From Acidobacteriota bacterium (GTDB lineage: Bacteria > Acidobacteriota > Terriglobia > Terriglobales > Acidobacteriaceae): a stretch of 41,709 nucleotides of DNA. The translations under genes were made by a program, and so were the position numbers. The DNA lies in contig QHZY01000046.1 in the NCBI GenBank assembly GCA_003224855.1, positions 1 through 41,709 of the forward strand. The letters run 5' to 3'. The notes beneath the pieces are model-generated. The model was not told the DNA's origin and did no database searches. It worked only from the letters and a program-made list of their open reading frames with translations. Below, one piece after another: positions 7,016 through 17,250 of this stretch. How positions within the stretch are numbered: position 1 is the stretch's first letter; every line of letters begins with the position of its first letter.

Positions 7016-8620
7016 CTATTTCATCGCGGTGGTGGCCAGGGCCTTGCGCGCCTCGAGAACTTCGGGGCGTTCGTCGCCGACTGCGATCTCGGTCAGCTTG
7101 CGAAAGTATTCCTGAGCGGCGACTGGATTGCTTGCCGCTGCAGCCGCCTGTGCCGCGCCATACAGCGCGTTGAAGCGATTGGGTGCGAGCTTGAGGACGG
7201 CCTGGTATTCGACCGCAGCTTCCTTAGGACGATTGGCCTGAGCCAGCATTTGCGCCAGCATCTCGCGCGCGGGAACGATGGCCCCCGGTGTGACCGCGTG
7301 CTTGTCCATGCTCTCTTCAAGATCGGCGGCAGAGCGCATCATCAGGATCGCTTCGGTAGATTTTCCTTGCTGTTGCTGGTTACAAGCTGCAACTTCTCTG
7401 CGCTGCACTTCGATCTGGTTTGACCAGTAAGAATCGCCACTGCGGGCGGCTGCGTCACGAAGAGAAGCAAGAGTGTGTTCAGACTGGGTGGCGCGCGCCG
7501 AATCCTTCAGGTGAGCGTTGGCGATTCCGATAGCGAGCCAGCTCACGGCCTGCGCCCAGGGAACGCCCTCGCGCCGTACGCTCAAGCCTGAGGCTTTGGT
7601 CCAGTCTCCCGCTTCAATCGCCTGACGCGCCGGAATAGCGGCGAGAGCGTAATCACCGGTCAACGTAAGACCGCTCACGGGTGACAGGGAATTCATCTGA
7701 TCGAGCACGGCCTGCGCCTGCTTCATCTGTCCGCTTTGCAGGTAGGCGTATTCCAGGTAGTCCATGGCGTGTAGGCGCTGGTCGCGAGCCTCGCCGTTGT
7801 GTGACTCCGGTTCAGCGGCGGCTGCCAGCTCTGCCGAGCGCCGGTTTGAATCGATTGATTCCCGCCAGGATCCCACCCGCGTGAAAATGTGTGACGGCAT
7901 GTGATTGGCGTGAGCGGAAGCAGGAGCGATCCTGGCGTAGGTGCGCGCGGCTTGCAGGCCACTTTCAGCCAGCACCGGATTGTCGTAGCAGTGAATCAGA
8001 TAGTGGGCTACGCCGGGGTGATTGGGAAGCCGGTGAAGTACGGGTTCCAGGATTTCGCCGCACTTTTTCTGATTAGCGAACGTCCGGTCAGTTTTGGCAG
8101 CAGTGATGCTCAGCGAGAGCGCGTGGAAAATTGCAGCCTCGGTATCATCGGGATACGCGGCCTGCAGAGCCGCCATTTTCTGCTCAAAGGCAATGGCTTG
8201 TGCCGCTCCGCCGCGGTTGTCTTGCGCATAGATTTCACCCAGCCCTTCGATGTACCGCTTTTCGCGCGGGCTGGTCCGGCTATTTGCCTGAGCAGCGCTC
8301 CTGGCCTGCTGCAGGGCGGCGCGTCCTGCATTGGCATCGCCGTTTCCCCACAGACCGTGATAATGCGTCATGGCCACGCCCCAATACGCCATTGCGCAGT
8401 CAGGGTCGCGGCGAAAGACATCAGAGAACGCCTGGCGCGCCTGCTCATACTGAAATGAATGCAGCAGAGCAACCGCGTGATTGAACTGGGCCTCGTTCTG
8501 CTTCGCGCACGAAGTCACAAAGTGCACAGAGCCGATTTCCTGGTCCGTGAGCTCATGATGATGCGATTGCTCAGCCCAGCAGGGCGCGATGAGACAAACG
8601 ATCAGAACAAGCCAGCGCAT
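7016..8620 (-). CDS. Secreted TPR-repeat protein of unknown function
   Basis: The 534-residue protein has a short signal peptide (1-16, ending CWAE) followed by a histidine-rich stretch (SHHHELT). The body is helical repeats with TPR character, for example FNHAVALLHSFQYEQARQAF, FRRDPDCAMAYWGVAM and EAAVEYQAVLKLAPNRFNALYGAAQAA near the end. The segment SCAKQNEAQFNHAVALLHSF followed by CAMAYWG is a recurring signature of a large uncharacterised family of exported TPR proteins. AAGGAG lies 7 bases before the ATG, so the start is firm. It reads towards the Rieske and GerW-like genes, but 86 bases and a tandem repeat separate them, so co-transcription is uncertain. A scaffold role in the periplasm is the cautious reading. 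Confidence 0.88.
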   Translation of the reverse strand: MRWLVLIVCLIAPCWAEQSHHHELTDQEIGSVHFVTSCAKQNEAQFNHAVALLHSFQYEQARQAFSDVFRRDPDCAMAYWGVAMTHYHGLWGNGDANAGRAALQQARSAAQANSRTSPREKRYIEGLGEIYAQDNRGGAAQAIAFEQKMAALQAAYPDDTEAAIFHALSLSITAAKTDRTFANQKKCGEILEPVLHRLPNHPGVAHYLIHCYDNPVLAESGLQAARTYARIAPASAHANHMPSHIFTRVGSWRESIDSNRRSAELAAAAEPESHNGEARDQRLHAMDYLEYAYLQSGQMKQAQAVLDQMNSLSPVSGLTLTGDYALAAIPARQAIEAGDWTKASGLSVRREGVPWAQAVSWLAIGIANAHLKDSARATQSEHTLASLRDAAARSGDSYWSNQIEVQRREVAACNQQQQGKSTEAILMMRSAADLEESMDKHAVTPGAIVPAREMLAQMLAQANRPKEAAVEYQAVLKLAPNRFNALYGAAQAAAAASNPVAAQEYFRKLTEIAVGDERPEVLEARKALATTAMK

Positions 8621-8639
8621 AAGTCTGCTCCTTAATGTT

Positions 8640-8744
8640 CGAGGGTGCGCTCAGATCGGGATTTTTTCAAGAGGCTTACCCTCTACACAGAGGCCCGGGG
8701 CTTCGGGGAAAAGGTCTAACCAGCTAAGTATCCTTGCACCCTCG
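8640..8744 (-). promoter_or_regulatory. Candidate structured 5' leader of the TPR gene
   Basis: A perfect 9-base inverted repeat, CGAGGGTGC (8640-8648) and GCACCCTCG (8736-8744), closes a 105-base segment immediately upstream of the TPR gene's Shine-Dalgarno. Inside, AGAGG (8670-8674), CCTCT (8680-8684) and AGAGG (8689-8693) allow two mutually exclusive 5-bp hairpins. I do not recognise a known riboswitch. It could equally be chance, or a regulatory site for the divergent promoters. Confidence 0.35.
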
Positions 8745-8812
8745 GTGGGTAGGCTGTTCCTGCCTGGACAGTGCTGGCGCCGGATAGCGCGGGCACTCGC
8801 GCCACTGCACAC

Positions 8813-8818
8813 TATAAT
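8813..8818 (+). promoter_or_regulatory. -10 box TATAAT of the LolC/E-type permease gene (candidate leaderless promoter)
   Basis: A perfect TATAAT ends 11 bases before the ATG at 8830. The bases between contain no Shine-Dalgarno, so the transcript probably starts within about 5 bases of the start codon. No good -35 box is visible. Confidence 0.55.
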
Positions 8819-8829
8819 CATATTCCTTC

Positions 8830-10140
8830 ATGAACTTTGAGCTGTTCATTGCACGTCGTTATCTGCGAGCGAAACGCCGGCAGGCGGTGATCGGAATCAT
8901 TACGGCGATTTCGATTATCGGGGTAGCGGCGGGTGTGGCGTCCCTGATAATCGCGCTGGCCATCAACAATGGATTCCGGCAGGACCTGCAAGAAAGGCTG
9001 CTGGGTTCCAGTTCGCACGTGAATCTGCTGCGGGTTGAGAGTGATGGCATCAAGAACTGGCGGCCGCTGATGGAAAAGCTGGCAAAACAGCCGCATGTAG
9101 TGGCAGCGGCGCCGGCCATCTATGAACAAGTATTGATTTCCCGCGGACCGAGGGCGCGTGGGGCGGTGCTGAAAGGGTTGATACCGCAGGACGAGATGCG
9201 GGTGAGCGACCTGCTGAAGACGGTGCGAGTGGGATCGATAGACGCGTTGAAAGAGGCGGACGCGGGCGCCCGCCCCCCACAGCAACCCCGCGCCACACCG
9301 GATGGTCAGGCTGATTCCATGCAAGCCGTGCAGGGCCGGGTGACGGCGATGCCGCCGATCATATTGGGGAAAGATATGGCTGACAGTCTGGGTGCTGGAG
9401 TGGGATCGGTAGTGCTGGTGACGAGCCCGCAGGGTGAGCTGACGCCCTTTGGAATGGTTCCCAAATATTACCGTTTTCGGGTGGAAGGGATTTTCAATTC
9501 TGGTTTCTATGACTACGACTACTCGTGGTCCTTTACGCGGCTGGCGGATGCGCAACGGCTGTTTGGAATTGGCGATGAGATATCAGTCCTGGAATTCAAA
9601 GTAGATGACATCTATAAAGCGGGCGAGATCGGGCGAGAGCTGGAGAATGCGGCCGGCACCGGATTCATGGCCACGAACTGGATGGAGCAGAACAAAGCAA
9701 TTTTTCGGGCGCTTCGGTTAGAGCGGCTGGTTACGTTCATCACCATTGGCTTGATCGTTTTTGTGGCCGCGCTCAACATTCTGATCTCGCTCATCATGAT
9801 GGTCATGGAGAAGACGCGAGACATTGCGGTGCTGATGTCGATGGGAACACGCAAAGCACAAGTCCGGCGAATCTTTGTAGCCCAAGGAGTGCTGATAGGG
9901 ATTATCGGCACCGCAATCGGTCTGGTGCTGGGATACCTGCTTTCGTGGGCGGGGGGACACTACCATGTGCTGTCGCTGGCGCCGGAAGTGTACTCCATTG
10001 ACTACGTCCCATTTGCGCCCCGCCCGCTGGATGGAGTCGTGGTGGCAGTAGTGGCGATTGGCATATCGCTGGTGGCAACCATCTATCCTTCGTGGTCCGC
10101 TTCGCGGATATTGCCTGCGGAAGCGTTGCGCTACGAATAA
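8830..10140 (+). CDS. LolC/LolE-type ABC transporter permease (lipoprotein release)
   Basis: The 436-residue protein starts FELFIARRYLRAKRRQA and is followed by a first membrane helix (about 19-45). A large periplasmic domain (about 46-295) and three C-terminal helices (about 300-325, 350-377 and 402-423) complete the MacB/FtsX/LolCE topology. The cytoplasmic loop EKTRDIAVLMSMGTRKAQVRRIFVAQG is the coupling region typical of LolC/E. The protein should pull outer-membrane lipoproteins from the inner membrane for transfer to a LolA-type carrier. A LolD-type ATPase gene follows after 149 bases. Only one such permease is here, so the complex may be a homodimer. There is a proline/alanine-rich insert (near 140-155) in the periplasmic domain. 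Confidence 0.9.
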   Translation: MNFELFIARRYLRAKRRQAVIGIITAISIIGVAAGVASLIIALAINNGFRQDLQERLLGSSSHVNLLRVESDGIKNWRPLMEKLAKQPHVVAAAPAIYEQVLISRGPRARGAVLKGLIPQDEMRVSDLLKTVRVGSIDALKEADAGARPPQQPRATPDGQADSMQAVQGRVTAMPPIILGKDMADSLGAGVGSVVLVTSPQGELTPFGMVPKYYRFRVEGIFNSGFYDYDYSWSFTRLADAQRLFGIGDEISVLEFKVDDIYKAGEIGRELENAAGTGFMATNWMEQNKAIFRALRLERLVTFITIGLIVFVAALNILISLIMMVMEKTRDIAVLMSMGTRKAQVRRIFVAQGVLIGIIGTAIGLVLGYLLSWAGGHYHVLSLAPEVYSIDYVPFAPRPLDGVVVAVVAIGISLVATIYPSWSASRILPAEALRYE

Positions 10141-10289
10141 TTTCTACAAATTTTGGTATCCCTCCCGTGGTTCGCTGAGCCAATTTAGACAACCTGCGGG
10201 GATCGAAGCAGAGTACATGGTTTTCCGGTCGTGTTTTAATGTGGTAACAGCACATTATTGCGCTGGAAGGTGATGGCCGGGCGGGCTAT

Positions 10290-11027
10290 ATGAGCCGCGG
10301 AGCATTGCGAGTGCATCTAACTGAAAAGCAAGAGGTGGTGCGAGCCGAGGGACTTAGAAAAGTTTTTCGCTCGGGGAATGCAGAACTGGTGCTCTTTGAA
10401 AACCTGACGTTTCAAGTAGCGCGAGGGGAAATGCTGGCGATTGTCGGCCAGTCAGGAGCAGGAAAGAGTACCCTGTTACACATCCTCGGCACCCTTGATA
10501 GGGCTTCGGCAGGAGATTTATACTTCGGCCAACTAGCGGTGAAATCGCTGACCGAAGAAACTGCGGCCGAGTTCAGAAACCGGGAACTTGGCTTTGTCTG
10601 GCAGTTCCACTATCTTTTGCCGGAGTTTACGGCGCTGGAGAATGTGGCGATGCCGCTGCTGGTGCGAGGAAAGAACCGCGCGGAGGCGGAGCAGGAAGCA
10701 TCGCAGTGGTTGCGCGAGGTAGGGCTCGAGCAGCGTGGGCACCATCGATCGGGTGAGCTGTCGGGCGGAGAGCAGCAGCGGGTTGCGCTGGCTCGGGCAT
10801 TGATCACTAAGCCGAGAGTGCTTTTGGCCGATGAACCGACAGGGGACCTCGACAGCCGGACAGCCGACGCCATTTTTGATTTGATCGCAACATTACATCA
10901 CGATCACCAGCTAACTTCTTTAATTGCTACGCACAATCTTGGTTTTGCTCGACGTTGTAACCGCGTAATGCGGTTGGAACAGGGCAGGTTGGAAGAACTT
11001 CTTCCGGCGGAGTTGCGCGCGCGGTAA
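10290..11027 (+). CDS. lolD: LolD-type ABC transporter ATPase
   Basis: The 245-residue ATPase has Walker A GQSGAGKST (53-61), a Q-loop region FVWQFHYLLPEFTALENV, signature LSGGEQQRVALARAL (157-171), Walker B VLLADEPTGDLD (177-188) and the switch histidine in IATHN. The HYLLPEFTALENVAMP stretch is characteristic of the LolD/MacB subfamily. It follows the LolC/E-type permease and most likely powers it. The 149-base gap between them suggests its own promoter, but I cannot point to a convincing one. The ATG at 10290 is the first sensible start. A candidate GGAAGG (10265-10270) is rather far from it, so the exact N-terminus is uncertain. Confidence 0.9.
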   Translation: MSRGALRVHLTEKQEVVRAEGLRKVFRSGNAELVLFENLTFQVARGEMLAIVGQSGAGKSTLLHILGTLDRASAGDLYFGQLAVKSLTEETAAEFRNRELGFVWQFHYLLPEFTALENVAMPLLVRGKNRAEAEQEASQWLREVGLEQRGHHRSGELSGGEQQRVALARALITKPRVLLADEPTGDLDSRTADAIFDLIATLHHDHQLTSLIATHNLGFARRCNRVMRLEQGRLEELLPAELRAR

Positions 11028-11178
11028 AAGGAATGAGCGGTGTCTTTAGTAATGGACAGGCGGCAGAGAAGTCACTTGGAACGTTGGCAAGATGATTGCA
11101 AGATTATCTCAGGGTCATGGGTTGTTTCCGCGTGCGCCAATGGGGGCGCTTCGGCAAACGCTGAAGGGGTAGGGCTTT

Positions 11179-13623
<2,445 letters not shown>

Positions 13624-13641
13624 TTGACGGTAAGTTTTATC

Positions 13642-13673
13642 AGCCGCCGGCGAAAGCTGGCGGCTTTGTTTTG
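13642..13673 (+). terminator. Rho-independent terminator after clpC
   Basis: AGCCGCCGGC (13642-13651) pairs with GCTGGCGGCT (13656-13665) across a GAAA tetraloop: ten base pairs including one G-T wobble, followed by TTGTTTTG. It starts 18 bases after the clpC stop. The toxin remnant on the other strand ends within a few bases of it. Confidence 0.9.
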
Positions 13674-13675
13674 CC

Positions 13676-13875
13676 TTAGCGAGTCCACTCGTCCAGACTT
13701 AGCCCTTTCACTCTGCCAAATACTTTGTCGCTGGCCACCAGCGTAAGGTCTGAAGCCCGTGCCCGGCTGGAAATCATCATGTCGAGATTGCCCATGGAGT
13801 CCGCGGCGCTCCAATGCGGCGCTAATGCGGCGCAAAGATCTTTTTTTGGCTGACGCCGAATCCCAAACGAAGCGG
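13676..13875 (-). pseudogene. Remnant of a VapC-type PIN-domain toxin gene
   Basis: Reading right to left, one frame gives SLRRISAALERRG and another continues with MGNLDMMISSRARASDLTLV and then ASDKVFGRVKGLSLDEWTR before a TAA stop (13678-13676). Together these match the C-terminal half of VapC PIN nucleases: the helix before the third acidic residue, the GxLDxxIAA motif with its aspartate, the SDxxF motif and the WTR-like end. The change of frame lies near 13797-13805. The N-terminal half with the first catalytic aspartate is not visible upstream, and no vapB antitoxin gene is found. It is a degraded, non-functional relic, not an active toxin. Confidence 0.75.
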
Positions 13876-13950
13876 AGGCCGGCGTTGAATAGATCGGTAT
13901 GGTGGCAGGTCTTCCAAGCGGACCAACAGCGCTTCTCAGGATGGCATTCT

Positions 13951-14939
13951 CTACTGTGCTATCGAAGGGAAAGCGATGACCAACTGGTCCAGCGGCAGGG
14001 CATTGTGAACGGGTTGGCCTGCCTGGGGAACGATGGTGAGAGGAGCGCCCTTAGCCTCTGCTTCGTCGAACGCTTCAGTCCCGGGCGTTTTTCCGGTGAC
14101 CTGAAAGTTGTCAATCTCATAGGGAAGGCCGTTGGAGGCGAGGGAGGAAGGAGAGTCCATCACCTGGAAGTGAAGATGAGGCGCAATGGAGTTTCCGGAG
14201 TTGCCGACTAAGCCCAGCACCTGTCCGCGATGAACTTTGTCCCTGGCATGAACTCGAATGCTCCCCGGTTGCATGTGGGCGTACATGCAATATCGATGAT
14301 TGCCGAGATCGAGGATGACAGCGTTTCCGTCGGCGGCGTCCGGTGAGATGTCGGTTGGAAACTTGCCTGGAGTCTGCTCGGGCAGGCCGTCAGTAACAGA
14401 CGCGACGGTCGCATCGGCAACCGCGATCGCAGCCTTTCCGAAGATGGTGTAACTCTCCGGTTTCTCCCGCGGACCGGAATAGATGCGGTGGTCCTTATCA
14501 AGCTGTTCCCAATCAACGGCAAAGCGCTGGGCAATCCAGACTCGGCCATTTACCGGCAATGCGGCACGGGTGTGCCGGGTCGCGTCGCAGCAGGAATCGG
14601 CAGAAACAGCGCTTGCGTGCTTTTTGCGAGAACTCCCGATGACTGGCGAAGTCCAGCCGGCTGCAGGCGGCCAGCGATCTCTGCCGAATCAAAGCTCTGA
14701 ATGATCGACCCGTCCCCGAGCACGTCGACTTTTTCCAGAGCCGCTTCGGCGCTGGAGAAATTGGTGATCCAGAGCTCATAAACAAGATGGCTGCGGCCAT
14801 CCGAACCTTGGAAGGCGATCGGTGCATCGGCGACATTGAGTATCAGGGGAGTGATAACTTCCGAGTCACAGTCAGCCCCCGCGACGATGGCTGGCGTGAG
14901 GGCAAATACGAGAACGATGAAAACAAGGCTGCGATTCAT
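13951..14939 (-). pseudogene. Disrupted exported M23 (LytM-type) metallopeptidase gene
   Basis: The first part starts at ATG 14939 with a signal peptide (MNRSLVFIVLVFALTPAIVAG). A beta-rich N-terminal domain (YELWITNFSSAEAALEKVDV) follows and the frame ends at 14550. The second part, in another frame from about 14580 to 13951, gives HTRAALPVNGRVWIAQRFAV and then the M23 core: MYAHMQPGS, GLVGNSGNSIAPHLHFQV (HxH zinc motif) and a tail. At the junction (about 14550-14590) the reading frame shifts, and a connecting segment of perhaps 50-70 residues seems to be missing. That estimate rests on my memory of related architecture. The second half alone could start at 14559, giving a signal-less 202-residue protein, but export would be lost. 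The first zinc-ligand position before the aspartate reads R-F-A-V-D rather than HxxxD. Confidence 0.7.
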
Positions 14940-15031
14940 GATGCCGACCATCGGGCGCAACATGGTAAACAACGCTCTGGAGGATCGGCAAGAGAGATGG
15001 CGATATTGGTTGTGGCGGTCACGCATCCGAT

Positions 15032-15066
15032 CTCAGGTCCCGGTTCCCGGTTTCCGGTTATCAGTT
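15032..15066. repeat. Degenerate heptanucleotide tandem repeat
   Basis: Five consecutive 7-base units read CTCAGGT, CCCGGTT, CCCGGTT, TCCGGTT and ATCAGTT. The consensus is roughly yCCGGTT. They lie in the 259-base gap between the broken M23 gene and the lipoprotein gene. Nothing else is recognisable there apart from a possible TATACT -10 box at 15164-15169. Confidence 0.6.
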
Positions 15067-15198
15067 TTGGGTACCCCATCGGCTTAAAAATTAGAATTGT
15101 CTTAGGTCTGGGACTCATCCAACTTGCCAATGAGCCCCGATGATGTGGCTGTGCATCAGGCTATATACTGGCGGTGGAAGGCTTCTCCGCCACTGCTG

Positions 15199-16128
15199 AT
15201 GAATTTTCGCAAGCTGCTTCAGATCTTTTGTCTTTTCGTAATTGCACTGCCGCTGGGCGGCTGCCTTTTCCGCTCACGCCCGATCACCAGAAAACTTAGT
15301 ACTGCGCCGCTGAAATCAGCGACCCGCCAGGAACTGCTGGACTACATCAATATTCAGGCCACTAAGATTCGGACCATGCAGGCCACGGTCGATATCGATA
15401 CCTCTGTGGGAGGGATCAAGAAAGGGAAGGTGGTCGATTATCAGCAGATTCGCGGCTACGTGTTGGCGCGTAAGCCTGCAATGCTGCGCATGATCGGGCT
15501 GCTGCCGATCCTGCGTAATCGCGCTTTTGACATGGTGAGCGACGGCAATAACTTTAAGCTCTGGATTCCGCCCAAGAACCGGTTCGTGATCGGACGCAAC
15601 GATGTGCAGACCCGCAATCCATCGCAACCGCTCGAGAGCTTGCGTCCCCAGCAGATTTACGATGCTCTGTTGCTGCCGGAAGTGAACCAGAACGGCGAAA
15701 TAGCCGTGCTCGAAAACGGGTTTGAGATCGTGAAGGATTCCAAGGGGCACGACGTAGAGCAGCCCAATTACGAACTGCAGGTTATCCGCGCCACGGGCGA
15801 CAAAGGGCCGTATCTTTCCCACAAACTACTATTCAGCCGTACGGACCTGCTGCCACACCGGCAATTGATTTACGACCAGGATGGCAATCTCGTGACCGAC
15901 GTTCATTACGAGGGATACAAGGATTATGACGATCTCAAGTTTCCGAGCCAGATTGAGATCTGGCGGCCACAGGAAGAGTACGACATCACCCTGACCATCT
16001 TGAAGTTGCAGTTGAACGAAAACCTGCCCGATGACAAATTCGCGCTGCAGCAACCACCCGGAGCGCAGGTGGTGCGCCTGGACCAACCCCAGGCGAGCAG
16101 CATTGTGGAAATGCCCCGGGGCAAGTAA
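15199..16128 (+). CDS. LolA-like (DUF4292-type) outer-membrane lipoprotein
   Basis: The ATG at 15199 is chosen over an upstream TTG (15124) because it begins a proper lipoprotein signal: NFRKLLQIFCLFVIALPLGGC, with lipobox LGGC and the modified cysteine at residue 22. The mature 288 residues have the mixed beta pattern of the LolA/LolB-like fold: RTMQATVDIDTSV, a GYVLARKPAMLRMIG strand pair, DMVSDGNNFKLWIPPKNRFVIG, and DLKFPSQIEIWRPQEEY near the end. Such proteins carry or accept lipidated cargo or lipids. It is followed after 6 bases by an FtsX-type permease gene, with which it surely forms a transcription unit. GGAAG (15176-15180) is a distant ribosome-binding candidate. Confidence 0.82.
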   Translation: MNFRKLLQIFCLFVIALPLGGCLFRSRPITRKLSTAPLKSATRQELLDYINIQATKIRTMQATVDIDTSVGGIKKGKVVDYQQIRGYVLARKPAMLRMIGLLPILRNRAFDMVSDGNNFKLWIPPKNRFVIGRNDVQTRNPSQPLESLRPQQIYDALLLPEVNQNGEIAVLENGFEIVKDSKGHDVEQPNYELQVIRATGDKGPYLSHKLLFSRTDLLPHRQLIYDQDGNLVTDVHYEGYKDYDDLKFPSQIEIWRPQEEYDITLTILKLQLNENLPDDKFALQQPPGAQVVRLDQPQASSIVEMPRGK

Positions 16129-16134
16129 ATAGAC

Positions 16135-17241
16135 ATGATGAACTCGATGATTGTCGCCAACCTGGTGTATCGGCCGATCCGGTCCATGATCAGCATTGTG
16201 GCGATCGCGCTGGAAGTGACGTTAATTCTACTGATCGTCTGGCTGTCGCTCGGGATGCTCAAGGACTCGCGCGATCGGCAGGCCGGTATCGGAGCGGATG
16301 TAATTGTGCTGCCCCCGGGATCGTCCAACCTGATGGGTGTGACCGGTGCGCCGGCGCCAATCAAGGTAGCAGACATAATTGCCAAGCTGCCGCATGTGGT
16401 ACGTGTTTCGCCGGTGGTGATGCAGATTTCGACCGCGGGTAATGTCGAAGTGATTTATGGGATTGACCTCGACAGCTTCCAGGCGCTGGGTGCGCCATTC
16501 CGCTATCTGCAGGGCGGGCCTTTTCAGGGGCCTAACGATGCCATCGTGGACGATTTTTTTGCACATTCCAAACACGTAAAAGCGGGCGACACAATCGAGA
16601 TCCTGAATAATAAGTTTCGAGTGGCGGGAGTGGTGGAGCACGGAAAAGGAGCGCGCAAGTTTGTTCCCTTGAAGACCCTGCAGGAGTTGAGTGGAGCGCA
16701 AGGCAAAGCGTCAGCGTTTTACGCTAAGCTGGATTCGCCGGCCAATGCTGACCAGGTGGTTGAAGAAATCCGCCAGGTGCCTGGAATGGGGTCTTACGTA
16801 ATTCGCTCGATGCGGGAATATCTCTCGATGATGACGGCGAGCAATGTGCCTGCGCTCTCCATCTTCATCAATATTGTGATCGGAATTTCCCTGATCATCG
16901 GATTCATCGCTATTTTCCAGGCCATGTACACGGCAGTTATGGAGCGGACGCGCGAGATCGGGATCCTGAAGTCGATGGGCGCCTCGAAATTTTACATTGT
17001 GAACGCGATTTTGCGCGAAGCGGTGATCCTGGCGATTGGCGGAATCATCGTGGGAGTCACTGTGAGCCTGGCGGCGCGGGCCGGGATCGCACAGAGAGCG
17101 CCTACGCTTCCGGTTGAGCTGGACTGGAGCTGGGTAGGCCGGGCAGCGTTGATTGCGGTAGTAGGGTCGCTGGCGGGAGCTCTCTATCCTGCGTTCAAGG
17201 CAGCGCAGAAAGATCCCATTGAAGCGCTGGCCTACGAGTAA
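16135..17241 (+). CDS. FtsX/MacB-type ABC transporter permease without adjacent ATPase
   Basis: The 368-residue protein has one N-terminal membrane helix (about 17-42), an extracytoplasmic MacB-PCD-like domain (about 50-240, with IGADVIVLPPGSSNL) and three C-terminal helices (about 246-272, 295-318 and 338-358). The coupling loop is MERTREIGILKSMGASKFYI, and the protein ends ALYPAFKAAQKDPIEALAYE, as is standard for the family. It belongs to the short DevC/FtsX-like group. It is co-directional with the upstream LolA-like lipoprotein gene (6-base gap). No ATP-binding subunit follows, because the next gene is convergent. Its ATPase must be supplied in trans, perhaps by the LolD-type gene 5 kb upstream. 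The start may be either of two consecutive ATGs. Confidence 0.88.
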   Translation: MMNSMIVANLVYRPIRSMISIVAIALEVTLILLIVWLSLGMLKDSRDRQAGIGADVIVLPPGSSNLMGVTGAPAPIKVADIIAKLPHVVRVSPVVMQISTAGNVEVIYGIDLDSFQALGAPFRYLQGGPFQGPNDAIVDDFFAHSKHVKAGDTIEILNNKFRVAGVVEHGKGARKFVPLKTLQELSGAQGKASAFYAKLDSPANADQVVEEIRQVPGMGSYVIRSMREYLSMMTASNVPALSIFINIVIGISLIIGFIAIFQAMYTAVMERTREIGILKSMGASKFYIVNAILREAVILAIGGIIVGVTVSLAARAGIAQRAPTLPVELDWSWVGRAALIAVVGSLAGALYPAFKAAQKDPIEALAYE

Positions 17242-17250
17242 AACGCCCCG

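Noticed and set aside
8640-8744. Known riboswitch or small SRP RNA
   Set aside because: None of the conserved cores I know (for example the SRP GGAAGG loop, or TPP, cobalamin or c-di-GMP motifs) is present; only a possible structure is reported.
11028-11178. Heat-shock promoter or CIRCE-type operator before clpC
   Set aside because: CTTGGAACG resembles half a sigma-32 -35 box, but no matching -10 or CIRCE inverted repeat was found.
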